Notes: generated by a model from the letters alone, not told the origin. DNA of 11,386 nt from Cytophagaceae bacterium (GCA_947459055.1 CANHCG010000027.1:1-11386); one strand, 5' to 3'. Shown: positions 1-8,148, counted from the first letter of the stretch. Numbers and translations are program-made.

Positions 1-2
1 AA

Positions 3-515
3 TCTGTCAAAATCGACCCCTTGTGGGACGAAGGCTATTATGGTCTAGCCGTATGTCTAACTGAATTAGACAAATGGTTCGAATCTCTTCATTTTTTAAA
101 GAAAGCCCTTAAGCTGAATGAAACGAATCCATTGTACTGGACGGGATTGGCAGATGTAGAAGCTTATTTAGGCAATCCCGTATCAGCCGATGAGGCCTAT
201 CAAAAGGCGGTGGAATTGGATTCATTTTTTGCACCTACTTGGATTAAATGGGCCCAATTGCATTATGATTTAGATGATTTTGAAAAGTCGGCCGACATCA
301 TGCTTTCCGCCATCGACGAATTACCCGAAGAAGCTGATTTATATTATCGCTCCGCGATTTTCTTAATCAAAGCTGGTCAATTTAAAGAAGCTTTTCATTT
401 TTTAGAATCTGGCCTGCTGTTGGATTTCGAAAAACATGTCATCATGTTTGATTATTTTCCAAATCTAGACACACAAAAAGCTATTTTCAAACTCATTCAA
501 CAGTATAAAAAATAA
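3..515 (+). CDS. TPR-repeat protein, C-terminal part (5' end outside window)
   Basis: The reading frame is open from the first complete codon at base 3, reading SVKIDP before an internal TTG at 21, so the gene begins upstream of the window and 170 residues are visible. The protein shows about four helical repeats with the tetratricopeptide pattern (W/Y-G-L-A and A-x-x-x-L-x-P turns), for example GYYGLAVCLTELDKW, then ALKLNETNPLYWTGLADVEAY, AVELDSFFAPTWIKWAQL and the stretch ending ELPEEADLYYRSA. TPR arrays usually serve protein-protein contact; no partner or enzymatic domain is visible. It ends 83 bases before the M16 protease gene, with no terminator hairpin seen between them. The TPR call is confident, but a specific role cannot be given. 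Confidence 0.85.
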   Translation, partial: SVKIDPLWDEGYYGLAVCLTELDKWFESLHFLKKALKLNETNPLYWTGLADVEAYLGNPVSADEAYQKAVELDSFFAPTWIKWAQLHYDLDDFEKSADIMLSAIDELPEEADLYYRSAIFLIKAGQFKEAFHFLESGLLLDFEKHVIMFDYFPNLDTQKAIFKLIQQYKK

Positions 516-537
516 ACGATTAACCATTCATCAAAAA

Positions 538-571
538 ATTGACAAAGGCTATGTCTTTTGTATTAATTTCG
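538..571 (+). promoter_or_regulatory. Possible promoter of the M16 protease gene
   Basis: TAATTTCG at 564-571 matches the Bacteroidota -7 element TAnnTTTG at all but one position. ATTG at 538-541 could serve as the -33 element, with a rather long spacer of 22 bases. The start codon follows 28 bases later, in an A-rich context without a Shine-Dalgarno sequence. The assignment is weak. Confidence 0.3.
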
Positions 572-598
572 TTTCTGAAAAAATAAACATCCTCAAAC

Positions 599-3445
599 AT
601 GAAAAAAATTCTTTTATCAGGTTTGTTTTTTGCGCTGATGATTTCAGCGGCTTTAGGCCAACAAAAAGCAAGCGCCACAAAACCCACTAGTACGGCAGCA
701 ACAGCTTCTGCTAGCTTGCCAATCCCGGAAAAAATAACCTCTGCGGAAGGTATTACTGAATATAAATTAGCCAATGGACTAAAAGTTCTTTTATTCCCAG
801 ATCCTTCCAAACAAACAATTACAGTTAATATCACTTATTTAGTAGGTTCTCGCCACGAAGGTTATGGAGAAACCGGTATGTCGCACTTATTAGAGCACAT
901 GGTTTTCAAAGGAACCAAGGAAAAACACAAAGAAGTAGCGAAAGAAATTTCTGATCATGGTGCCCAATTCAATGGGACTACTTGGTTAGATCGGACGAAT
1001 TATTTCGAAACTTTTGCGGCAACCGATGAAAATCTAGACTGGGCTTTAGACATGGAAGCGGATCGCATGGTGAATTCACGAATAGCCAAAAGTGAATTAG
1101 AAACCGAAATGACCGTGGTACGTAATGAATTTGAAATGGGTGAAAATGACCCAGGAAGTGTGTTAATGGAACGAGTAATTTCCACCGCCTTTTTATGGCA
1201 TAATTATGGCAATTCAACCATCGGAGCTCGTTCGGATATCGAAAAAGTACCTATCGAGAACCTTCAAGCCTATTATCGTAAATATTACCAACCCGATAAT
1301 GCTGTATTATTAGTAGCAGGGAAATTTGATCCAATCAAAACATTGGCCTTGGTTAACCAAAAATTCGGAGTTATTCCAAGACCTACTCGGGAACTGACTA
1401 AAACATTTACGGCAGAGCCGACTCAAGATGGAGAACGTGAAGTAAGTTTACGTCGGGTAGGTGATGTACAAGTGGTCGGAATGGCCTATCATATTCCATC
1501 TGGCTTACATCCTGATTTCGTTGCCTGTGATGTGCTAGCGGATATTTTAACCGATGCCCCATCAGGACGTTTGTACAAAGCATTGATTGATACGAAAAAA
1601 GCATCTTCTCAGTTTGGAATGAGTTTCCAATTAAAAGAGCCCGGTTTGGCATATTTTGGAGCAGAGGTGTTAAAGGAAAAATCGATTGATTCGGTGAAGA
1701 AAATTATGATTGAAACCATCGAAAATTTTGCTAAAACACCTCCATCGAAAGAGGAAGTGGATCGGATCAAGACCAAAGGCATCAAAAACATTGAATTGTT
1801 ATTGAACAATGCGCAACGCGTAGGTGTCGGATTATCAGAATATATTGCACAAGGAGATTGGCGTTTATTGTTTCATACAAGAAATCAATTGGAAAAAATT
1901 ACGCCAGAAGATATCCAACGCGTAGCAGCTAAGTATTATAAGGCATCCAATCGTACATCCGGTATTTTTTACCCAACCGAAAAACCAGAACGTGCTGAAA
2001 TTCCTGAAGCCAAAGATGTAGCTGAAGTATTAAAAGATTTCAAAGGAAAGGCAGCTGTAGCGGAGGGTGAAGCTTTTGACCCCTCTCCATCGAATATCGA
2101 TTCTAGAACGAAAACAGAACAAATCGCTGGGATCAAATTAGCTTTATTGCCAAAGAAAACACGTGGAAACTCTGTATATGCCAAAATGACTTTGCGCTTT
2201 GGAGATGAAAAATCTTTGCTAGGCACTACGACCGCAGCGGATTTAGCAGCGGATATTTTGAGCAAAGGAACTAAAACGAAGACACGTCAACAATTCCAAG
2301 ATGAATTAGATAAACTGAAAGCACGTGTTTCTATTTCAGGTGGTGCTACCCAAGCGAACGTTTCCATTGAAACTACTCGGGAGAATTTAATTCCAGCAAT
2401 GAAATTAGTTGCAGAAGCGTTAAAGCAACCTGCATTCAACGCAGAAGAATTCGAGAAATTAAAGCAAGAGAATCTAACTCAAATCGAGTCACAAAAAAGT
2501 GAACCGACTGCGAAAGCTTCAGAAGCATTAGGCATCATGCGGAGTGGTCATTATCCGAAAAATGATGTGCGTTACCAACCGACTATGGCGGAACAAACAG
2601 AGCGTTATTCAGCTGCCAAATTAGAAGATGCAATTGCCTTTTACAAAGGATTTTACGGAGCTTCAAATGCGACATTCTCGGCAGTTGGAGATTTCGATGA
2701 AAAAGAATTAAAGGCATTAATCACGACTGAATTTGCTTCTTGGAAATCACCTAAACCATTTACCCGAGTTCCTGAAGTATTTAAGGATGTAAAAGCACAG
2801 GTAAAATCCATTGAAACACCTGATAAGGCAAATGCGTTTTTCTTGGCCTATCAACCAATCAAAATTTCTGACAATGACCCAGACTATGCTTCATTGGAAA
2901 TTGCAAATTACATGTTAGGTGGAGGAAGTGGCTTAAGCAGTCGTTTGATGAATCGAATTCGTCAAAAGGAAGGTTTATCTTATGGAGTAGGATCGCAATT
3001 TGCGGCAAGTCCGTTGGATCAATCAGGAGCCTTTGTTGGATATGCAATTTATGCCCCTGAGAATATTGCCAAATTAGAAGCTGCTTTCAAAGAAGAAATT
3101 GAAAAGGTATTGAAAGACGGATTTACGCAGAAGGAAATCGATGAGGCGAAAAAATCTTGGATTCAATCACGCCAAGTAGGTCGTTCACAAGATAATTCCT
3201 TAAGCAGTGTATTGAACAGCAATTTATACTTGAATCGCAGCATGAAATGGTCTGAGGATCTAGAGACGAAGGTTAAAGGATTAACCTCTGAGCAAATTTT
3301 ACAAGCATCTCGTAAATCAATCGACCTATTGAAAATGTCATTTGTGAAAGCGGGTGACTATGAAGGTGCAGCGAAAAAACAAGCGGAGAAAGCCAAAAAT
3401 ACAAGCTCTGAAACAGGAGCAGTAGGTGGCGCGCCAAAGCCTTAA
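599..3445 (+). CDS. Exported two-domain M16 family zinc metalloprotease (insulinase/pitrilysin family)
   Basis: This 948-residue protein starts with a clear signal peptide (MKK, a hydrophobic stretch to about residue 18, then ALG before QQ at 21-22), so it should act in the periplasm or outside the inner membrane. A Thr/Ala/Ser-rich linker (about 23-43) precedes the catalytic M16 domain. The inverted zinc motif HLLEH lies at 96-100: His96 and His100 bind zinc and Glu99 is catalytic. Glu177, in VVRNEFE, has the right spacing for the third ligand. The first M16 inactive-type subdomain follows (about 230-440). The second M16 half (about 500-930) lacks HxxEH but has the substrate-side Arg788/Tyr795 pair in RQKEGLSYGVG. 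Two M16 halves on one chain is the usual layout of about 900-950 residues in Bacteroidota. The family degrades or processes peptides; the substrate is unknown. Start ATG 599 is fixed by the signal peptide. The gene ends before a bidirectional terminator. Confidence 0.95.
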   Translation: MKKILLSGLFFALMISAALGQQKASATKPTSTAATASASLPIPEKITSAEGITEYKLANGLKVLLFPDPSKQTITVNITYLVGSRHEGYGETGMSHLLEHMVFKGTKEKHKEVAKEISDHGAQFNGTTWLDRTNYFETFAATDENLDWALDMEADRMVNSRIAKSELETEMTVVRNEFEMGENDPGSVLMERVISTAFLWHNYGNSTIGARSDIEKVPIENLQAYYRKYYQPDNAVLLVAGKFDPIKTLALVNQKFGVIPRPTRELTKTFTAEPTQDGEREVSLRRVGDVQVVGMAYHIPSGLHPDFVACDVLADILTDAPSGRLYKALIDTKKASSQFGMSFQLKEPGLAYFGAEVLKEKSIDSVKKIMIETIENFAKTPPSKEEVDRIKTKGIKNIELLLNNAQRVGVGLSEYIAQGDWRLLFHTRNQLEKITPEDIQRVAAKYYKASNRTSGIFYPTEKPERAEIPEAKDVAEVLKDFKGKAAVAEGEAFDPSPSNIDSRTKTEQIAGIKLALLPKKTRGNSVYAKMTLRFGDEKSLLGTTTAADLAADILSKGTKTKTRQQFQDELDKLKARVSISGGATQANVSIETTRENLIPAMKLVAEALKQPAFNAEEFEKLKQENLTQIESQKSEPTAKASEALGIMRSGHYPKNDVRYQPTMAEQTERYSAAKLEDAIAFYKGFYGASNATFSAVGDFDEKELKALITTEFASWKSPKPFTRVPEVFKDVKAQVKSIETPDKANAFFLAYQPIKISDNDPDYASLEIANYMLGGGSGLSSRLMNRIRQKEGLSYGVGSQFAASPLDQSGAFVGYAIYAPENIAKLEAAFKEEIEKVLKDGFTQKEIDEAKKSWIQSRQVGRSQDNSLSSVLNSNLYLNRSMKWSEDLETKVKGLTSEQILQASRKSIDLLKMSFVKAGDYEGAAKKQAEKAKNTSSETGAVGGAPKP

Positions 3446-3498
3446 TTGGCCTGCGGCCTTTGGTAGCCTATTTTGCTGCCAAATAGGTCCTACAATTA
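3443..3498. repeat. Intergenic folded element with alternative hairpins
   Basis: Starting at the stop codon of the protease gene, the 56 bases are framed by TAATTG (3443-3448) and its complement CAATTA (3493-3498). Inside are a small GGCC-TGC-GGCC hairpin (3448-3458) and two mutually exclusive stems. One is TTTGGTAGC (3459-3467) with GCTGCCAAA (3475-3483), nine pairs including one G-U. The other is CCTATTT (3467-3473) with AAATAGG (3481-3487), extended by GTAG (3463-3466) and CTAC (3490-3493). It could be a REP-like dispersed repeat or a 3'-end RNA structure; nothing in one copy decides this. Confidence 0.4.
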
Positions 3499-3506
3499 AT
3501 GAGAAT

Positions 3507-3546
3507 CAATAAAAAAGGGATGCCAAATGGCATCCCTTTTTTATTG
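3507..3546. terminator. Bidirectional intrinsic terminator
   Basis: An 18-bp perfect inverted repeat (3507-3524 and 3529-3546) closes on the loop AAAT. Its GC-rich core, GGGATGCC/GGCATCCC, is flanked by A6 on one side and T6 on the other, so read in either direction it gives a stem followed by a U tract. It lies between the convergent ends of the M16 protease gene (+) and the suf operon (-) and should stop both transcripts. Confidence 0.9.
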
Positions 3547-3588
3547 TGATAATTTTAGTAAGAACCAAGCTCGAATTGAAAGGAGCGA

Positions 3589-4002
3589 TTAACAAAATTC
3601 GTCAAAAACACCTTCTAGGTGACCGGCAATCATTTCGGCTGAACGACCTTCAATGTGATGGCGTTCAACAAAATGCACCAATTCTCCATCTTTAAATAAG
3701 GCAATTGAAGGAGAGGAAGGAGGATATGGCAAGGTATATTCACGTGCCTTTTGAGTGGCCTCTTGATCTACCCCTGCAAAAACAGTTACCAAGTGCGTAG
3801 GTTTTTTAGCGGAGGCAGCCACAGCTTCTTTAACTCCTGGACGGGCCGTACGGGCTGAACAACCGCATACCGAGTTAATAAAAAGCAAGGTTGTACCTTC
3901 TTTGGCCATCACGTCGGTCACTTCTGAGGCAGCTTTCAATTCTTGAAAACCACCTTCTACGATATCCATCCGCATGGGATGTACTAAATGTTCTGGATAC
4001 AT
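3589..4002 (-). CDS. BrxA/BrxB family bacilliredoxin (YphP/YqiW type)
   Basis: This 137-residue protein has the family signature INSVCGCSARTARPG, with the CGC redox motif at Cys46-Gly47-Cys48 in a thioredoxin-like fold, and has the usual full length. In Bacillus subtilis, members of this family (BrxA and BrxB) remove bacillithiol from mixed disulfides on proteins. It is the last gene of the suf operon, 30 bases after the DUF59 gene, in the same direction and before a strong terminator. The context suggests that it keeps cysteine thiols of the Fe-S assembly proteins or their clients reduced, which is an inference. There is no signal peptide, so it is cytoplasmic. The start at MYPEHLVHPMRMDIVEGGF fits the family N-terminus. 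Confidence 0.93.
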   Translation of the reverse strand: MYPEHLVHPMRMDIVEGGFQELKAASEVTDVMAKEGTTLLFINSVCGCSARTARPGVKEAVAASAKKPTHLVTVFAGVDQEATQKAREYTLPYPPSSPSIALFKDGELVHFVERHHIEGRSAEMIAGHLEGVFDEFC

Positions 4003-4032
4003 ATTTTTCTATTTATTTAAACGTATAACAAA

Positions 4033-4368
4033 TTACATAAATCCAAGTTCCAATTTGGCCACCTCTGACATCATATCTTGTGAATAAGGTGGGTCAAATG
4101 TCAATTCTACCGATACATCGGCAATACCTTCAATTTCCCGAACCGCTTTCTCGATGTCCACCGGGATACTTTCCGCAGAAGGACACGAGGGAGATGTCAA
4201 TGTCATTAATATATAGACATTTTGAACAGGAAATATTTTAATCTCATAAATCAAGCCCAATTCATAGACATCGACCGGAATTTCAGGATCATAGACCGTT
4301 TTGATAGCCTTGACAACTTTTTCTTTCAATTCCGCTTCCGTCATAGGACTTGTTATTGGCTCTTCCAT
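4033..4368 (-). CDS. sufT: DUF59/MIP18-family Fe-S cluster assembly protein (SufT)
   Basis: This small cytoplasmic protein consists of one DUF59 (MIP18-like) domain, a family that acts in Fe-S cluster maturation, probably in handing clusters to target proteins. From the chosen start it has 111 residues, with DPEIPVDVYELGLIY at 27-41, the conserved cysteine Cys62 in TSPSCPSAE, and a typical ending DPPYSQDMMSEVAKLELG. I chose ATG 4368, five bases after the sufE stop. An in-frame ATG at 4401 would add 11 residues (MRWPFQRNNKP) and overlap sufE by 29 bases. Those residues do not look like family sequence, though translational coupling from within sufE cannot be excluded. It lies in the suf operon between sufE and the bacilliredoxin gene. 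Confidence 0.92.
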   Translation of the reverse strand: MEEPITSPMTEAELKEKVVKAIKTVYDPEIPVDVYELGLIYEIKIFPVQNVYILMTLTSPSCPSAESIPVDIEKAVREIEGIADVSVELTFDPPYSQDMMSEVAKLELGFM

Positions 4369-4372
4369 AGGC

Positions 4373-4798
4373 TTATTGTTGCGCTGAAAAGGCCAACGCA
4401 TAATTTTTCATTTGTTTAACCATGGCTAATAAGCCATTAGATCGGGTTTGGGCCAAATGCTGACTCATCCCAATCCGATCGATAAAATACAAATCCGCGG
4501 CTAAAATCTCTGCCGCTGAATGTGCTGATAAAACACGTATCAACATACTGATTAATCCCTTCACAATCACCGCTTCCGAATCAGCATGAAAGTTGACCAC
4601 CTCTCCTTCTCTTTCTGCATGCAACCAAACACGGCTTTGACATCCTTTGATGACATTCTCTTCCGTTTTCAAAGTCTCTGACATCGCAGGTAACTTCTTT
4701 CCTAAATCAATCAAATATTCATACTTATCTGCCCAATCTTCGAACAAATCGAATTCGGCGATTAACTCATCTTGAATTTCGTTAATACTTTGTGCCAT
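4373..4798 (-). CDS. sufE: SufE, sulfur acceptor for cysteine desulfurase
   Basis: This 141-residue cytoplasmic protein receives persulfide sulfur from SufS and passes it to the Suf scaffold. The acceptor cysteine is Cys53 in ENVIKGCQSRVW, matching the family motif, and the C-terminal HLAQTRSNGL motif is also typical. The length is normal for SufE. The start codon overlaps the sufS stop by one base (TAATG on the minus strand), which indicates translational coupling and a one-to-one partnership with SufS. Confidence 0.96.
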   Translation of the reverse strand: MAQSINEIQDELIAEFDLFEDWADKYEYLIDLGKKLPAMSETLKTEENVIKGCQSRVWLHAEREGEVVNFHADSEAVIVKGLISMLIRVLSAHSAAEILAADLYFIDRIGMSQHLAQTRSNGLLAMVKQMKNYALAFSAQQ

Positions 4799-6024
4799 TA
4801 TCCTAACATTCTTAACGACCTTTCTAGGGCCACAATAAATCGATCTATTTCTTCTAATGTATTATAAAACGCAAAAGAAACGCGACAAGTTCCGACTAAT
4901 CCATAGCGTTGCATCAAGGGTTGGGCACAATGATGTCCCGTCCGAATCGCTACACCAAATTTATCCAATAAAACGCCTAAATCCTGCGGATGAATTCCTT
5001 CCACTACAAAACTTATCACGGCAATTTTCTCAGGCGCAGTTCCCACAATGCGTAGTCCAGGAATAGCCGTTAATTTATCTGAAGCATAGGCCAACAAAGC
5101 CTGTTCTTGTTTCATAAGCTCCTCTGCACCATGCGATTTCACATAATCAATCGCCGCACCAAACGCAATTACGTCTGCGATATTGGGTGTTCCCGCTTCA
5201 AATTTATATGGCAATTCATTATAGGTAGTCCCTGAAAAAGAAACTTCTTTAATCATTTCCCCACCTCCTTGATACGGTGGCATTTGATCTAATAATTCAC
5301 GTTTTCCGTAGAGAATACCGACGCCTGTTGGGCCAAATAATTTATGTGCTGAAAATACAAAAAAGTCCATATCCAGTGCTTGCACGTCGATTTCAATATG
5401 AGCAACCGATTGTGCCCCATCGATTAAAACTTTAGCCCCTTTCGCATGGGCTAAGGAAATGATGGTGGCAATGGGATTTATTGTACCAATGGCGTTGGAA
5501 ACATGGTTAACGGCGACTAATTTAACCTTGTCATCCAACTGCTTCTCAAAGGCCACTAAGTCCAATACGCCTATGTCATCTACTGGAATCACCTCGATGA
5601 TGGCACCCGTTTCTTTGGCAATCATTTGCCAAGGTACAATGTTCGAATGATGTTCTAGATTTGAAATCAAGATTTTATCGCCGGCCTTAAAGGTCGATCG
5701 ACCAAAGGTTTGCGCCACTAAATTAATCCCCGCAGTCGTTCCAGAGGTAAAAATAATTTGATCACTGGAAGGCGCATGGATAAAATCACGCACCTTAGCG
5801 CGAGTTAATTCATAGGCTGTAGTTGCCCGTTCAGCAAGGGTATGAAGTCCTCGATGAATGTTTGCATTATCGAATTGATAATAATGCGCAAGAGCATCCA
5901 TGACCGATTTAGGTTTTTGGGTTGTCGCAGCATTATCGAAATAAATCAGCTGGGAACCATTTACTTGTTGGTCCAAAACCGGAAAATCAGCACGTACATT
6001 CTTGATATCCACTAGGCTTCCCAT
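4798..6024 (-). CDS. sufS: SufS, group II cysteine desulfurase
   Basis: This 408-residue PLP enzyme converts L-cysteine to L-alanine and leaves a persulfide on its active-site cysteine for SufE. Visible landmarks are FDNAATTQKP near the N-terminus (29-38), HH at 125-126 in the SNLEHHSN motif, IDGAQS at 201-206 with the cofactor-binding Asp202, the PLP lysine Lys228 in FSAHKLFGPTG, and the catalytic Cys367 in IRTGHHCAQPLMQR. The RxGHHCAQP context and the adjoining sufE mark SufS rather than IscS or NifS. ATG 6024 overlaps the 3' end of sufD by 13 bases. The length is normal and all key residues are intact. Confidence 0.97.
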   Translation of the reverse strand: MGSLVDIKNVRADFPVLDQQVNGSQLIYFDNAATTQKPKSVMDALAHYYQFDNANIHRGLHTLAERATTAYELTRAKVRDFIHAPSSDQIIFTSGTTAGINLVAQTFGRSTFKAGDKILISNLEHHSNIVPWQMIAKETGAIIEVIPVDDIGVLDLVAFEKQLDDKVKLVAVNHVSNAIGTINPIATIISLAHAKGAKVLIDGAQSVAHIEIDVQALDMDFFVFSAHKLFGPTGVGILYGKRELLDQMPPYQGGGEMIKEVSFSGTTYNELPYKFEAGTPNIADVIAFGAAIDYVKSHGAEELMKQEQALLAYASDKLTAIPGLRIVGTAPEKIAVISFVVEGIHPQDLGVLLDKFGVAIRTGHHCAQPLMQRYGLVGTCRVSFAFYNTLEEIDRFIVALERSLRMLG

Positions 6025-7274
6025 GATTGCTCAATTTTTTGAATGATTTTGGCGGATAAATAGTCCCGTAAAGAGATGATTTCGACTTTATCAATGACTT
6101 GTTGGACAAAGGCCAACAACAATAAAGTCCGAGCTGCATCCGCTGAAATTCCTCGAGAACGCATGTAAAATAAGGCCTCTTCACTTAATTGACCCGTTGT
6201 AGTTCCATGGGAACATTTTACATCGTCGGCCCAAATTTCCAATTGGGGTTTCGTATTCATCGTGGCCCGGTCGGAGGCCAATACATTTTTGCAACTTTGA
6301 AAGGCGTTCGTTTTTTGCGCGTCTTTTCTGACAAAGATTTTGCCATTAAAAACACCGGTGGCATTCCCTAATAAAACCCCTTTATATAGTTCATTCGATT
6401 CCGAATGTGGCATGCGATGATCGACAACGGAGTGGTTATCCATCAATTGTCCTTCGCCAGGCACATACAATCCATTTAGATTGGAAACAACATTAGGCCC
6501 TTCGATGTAGAAATGTAAATTATTCCGAACAAAGGTACCATTGATCGAAAAGGTAAACATATCGACTTGGCTATTCGCCGCCTGGTAAATAAAAGTATGA
6601 TCGACTAGCGACACGCCATTTCCCAAGTCTTGGTCTTTGTACAAGGTCAAATGCGCTTGTTCACTAAGCCAGATTTCCAAGGCATAATTAGAAAATAAAG
6701 TAGAATTAGATCCTTTGGAAGCCTGTTGTTCAATCCAGGTCAAGGATGCACCTTCCTCCAAATACAGAATAATTTTTCCTTGAATCACGGCAGGTTCAGC
6801 TTGGGCTTCCAAAATGAACTGGTGAACTATCGAAATATCTAAAGGAGTTCCTTTATGGACACAAAAAACGAACGGATTTTGATTAAACGCATCGTTTAAA
6901 TGGTAAAGCGAATTTTGATCTAATAAAGGATTGCGTTTCTCGTAAAGCGCTTTAAATCCAGCATTTTGATTTAAAAACTGATTTAATGGAACACAAGTTA
7001 GCCCTTCGGGCAAATCACCTAATATGGAAGTTTGCCCGTTCAAGTTTTGGACGGTCAGGCTTTGTTGGAACGCAGGAACGGCCACCGCGTGGGTGAAAGT
7101 TTCCGGTGTCCAGCGCCAAGAAATCTCATTGAATGATTTTAGGGAGGCGTATTTCCATTCCTCCCATTTGTTGGTCGGAAAGCCCATCTCCATAAAATTA
7201 GTCAAGCTTTCAGAAGAAGCACTTGATAATTCAGACAGATTGACTAGGGTATTTTTTGTATCGCTATGCAACAT
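6012..7274 (-). CDS. sufD: SufD, Fe-S scaffold complex subunit
   Basis: This 420-residue protein forms the SufBC2D scaffold with SufB and SufC, on which new Fe-S clusters are built. It has the N-terminal SufBD motif GFPTNKWEEWKY (31-42), a repetitive beta-helix middle, and the C-terminal signature TKPQLEIWADDVKCSHGTT with Cys354 and His356. These have the same C-x-H spacing as the functionally important Cys358/His360 of E. coli SufD. I chose ATG 7274, five bases after the sufC stop. An in-frame ATG at 7304 would add ten residues and overlap sufC by 25 bases, which is less likely. It overlaps sufS by 13 bases. Its usual paralogous partner SufB is not encoded in the window. Confidence 0.95.
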   Translation of the reverse strand: MLHSDTKNTLVNLSELSSASSESLTNFMEMGFPTNKWEEWKYASLKSFNEISWRWTPETFTHAVAVPAFQQSLTVQNLNGQTSILGDLPEGLTCVPLNQFLNQNAGFKALYEKRNPLLDQNSLYHLNDAFNQNPFVFCVHKGTPLDISIVHQFILEAQAEPAVIQGKIILYLEEGASLTWIEQQASKGSNSTLFSNYALEIWLSEQAHLTLYKDQDLGNGVSLVDHTFIYQAANSQVDMFTFSINGTFVRNNLHFYIEGPNVVSNLNGLYVPGEGQLMDNHSVVDHRMPHSESNELYKGVLLGNATGVFNGKIFVRKDAQKTNAFQSCKNVLASDRATMNTKPQLEIWADDVKCSHGTTTGQLSEEALFYMRSRGISADAARTLLLLAFVQQVIDKVEIISLRDYLSAKIIQKIEQSWEA

Positions 7275-7279
7275 CTTGA

Positions 7280-8029
7280 TTAATCTAAAGCTGAGATAAT
7301 CCAATCGTAACCACGCTCTTCTAATTCCAGGGCGAGATCTTTGGTACCGGATTTAACGATTTTTCCTTTGTATAATACGTGAACAAAATCGGGAATGATA
7401 TAGTCCAACAGGCGTTGGTAATGTGTCACTACAATCGTGGCATTATCAGGTGACTTTAATTTGTTAACACCTTCAGCCACGATGCGAAGGGCATCGATGT
7501 CAAGACCTGAATCAGTTTCATCGAGAATGGCTAATTTAGGCTCTAAAACGGCCATTTGAAAGATTTCATTACGCTTTTTCTCGCCACCAGAGAAACCTTC
7601 GTTAAGAGCTCTACTTAATAAGGATTGATCGATATTCACATAAGCCATTTTTTCTTTAAACATTTTCAAAAATTGTACCGCGTCCATAGCTTCTTCTCCG
7701 CGGTACTTGCGGATTTCATTGACCGCTGACTTCATAAAATTCGTCGTAGATACACCAGGTATTTCTACAGGATATTGAAAAGCTAAAAATAAACCTTCTG
7801 CAGCCCGCTCTTCTGGCGCTAGGTCTAATAAATCTTTGCCTAAAAAATCAACAGAGCCACTTGTTACTTCGTAATCTTCACGACCCGCCAATACGGACGC
7901 TAGGGTAGATTTTCCAGAACCATTTGGACCCATGATCGCATGAACTTCTCCGGCCCTTACTTCAAGGTTAATCCCTTTTAATATTTCTTTCTCTCCTATT
8001 CGAGCATGTAAATCTTTAACTGAAAGCAT
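7280..8029 (-). CDS. sufC: SufC, Fe-S assembly ATPase (ABC-type)
   Basis: This 249-residue soluble ABC ATPase powers the SufBC2D scaffold. It has Walker A GPNGSGKST (34-42), the Q-loop Gln85 in AFQYPVEIPG, the SufC-type signature GFSGGEKKRNEI (145-156), Walker B LAILDETDSGLD and the switch His203 in VVTHYQRL. It begins MLSVKDLHA, like other SufC proteins. The frame is open further upstream to 8089, but that stretch crosses the promoter element and is not SufC-like; ATG 8032, one codon earlier, is equally possible. It is the first gene of the minus-strand suf operon, followed five bases later by sufD. In many genomes sufB precedes sufC; here the upstream space is a divergent promoter region. 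Confidence 0.96.
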   Translation of the reverse strand: MLSVKDLHARIGEKEILKGINLEVRAGEVHAIMGPNGSGKSTLASVLAGREDYEVTSGSVDFLGKDLLDLAPEERAAEGLFLAFQYPVEIPGVSTTNFMKSAVNEIRKYRGEEAMDAVQFLKMFKEKMAYVNIDQSLLSRALNEGFSGGEKKRNEIFQMAVLEPKLAILDETDSGLDIDALRIVAEGVNKLKSPDNATIVVTHYQRLLDYIIPDFVHVLYKGKIVKSGTKDLALELEERGYDWIISALD

Positions 8030-8057
8030 CATTTTGTTTGAATTTTCAATGGAAGCA

Positions 8058-8065
8058 CAAAAATA
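8058..8065 (-). promoter_or_regulatory. -7 promoter element of the suf operon
   Basis: On the minus strand this reads TATTTTTG, a full match to TAnnTTTG, followed by TGCTTC. It lies 25-28 bases before the candidate sufC start codons, giving a short leader. No good TTTG -33 element is seen upstream. Confidence 0.6.
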
Positions 8066-8090
8066 AGGCCTTAAATTTTGAAAAACCACA

Positions 8091-8117
8091 GTTTATTTAG
8101 ATTCACTCTAAATAAAC
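8091..8117. promoter_or_regulatory. Perfect inverted repeat between divergent suf promoters, candidate operator
   Basis: GTTTATTTAGA (8091-8101) and TCTAAATAAAC (8107-8117) are perfect 11-base arms around TTCAC. The centre, 8104, lies 39 bases from the sufC -7 element and 37 bases from the sufA -7 element, so a dimer bound here would touch the upstream edge of both promoters. The AT-rich dyad size resembles Fur-type boxes, and iron or Fe-S control would fit the genes; the identity of the regulator is an inference. It has no U tract and lies upstream of both coding transcripts, so it is not a terminator. Confidence 0.6.
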
Positions 8118-8140
8118 CTGATTTTTTTCAAAAAAACATG

Positions 8141-8148
8141 TACATTTG
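8141..8148 (+). promoter_or_regulatory. -7 promoter element of sufA
   Basis: TACATTTG matches TAnnTTTG fully and is followed by TGCTTC, the same downstream bases as at the opposing sufC element. The sufA ATG at 8175 follows 26 bases later, implying a leader of about 20 bases. The -33 region is T-rich but has no clear TTTG. Confidence 0.6.

Noticed and set aside
520..834. Minus-strand open frame of 104 codons over the start of the M16 protease gene
   Set aside because: It is antisense to the signal peptide and first domain of a clear protease gene and resembles no family I know.
8030..8089. Upstream extension of sufC to 8089
   Set aside because: The extension crosses the TATTTTTG element and adds about 20 residues before the conserved MLSVKDLHA start.
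8091..8117. The suf inverted repeat as a terminator
   Set aside because: The arms are AT-rich, there is no U tract, and it lies upstream of both divergent coding transcripts.
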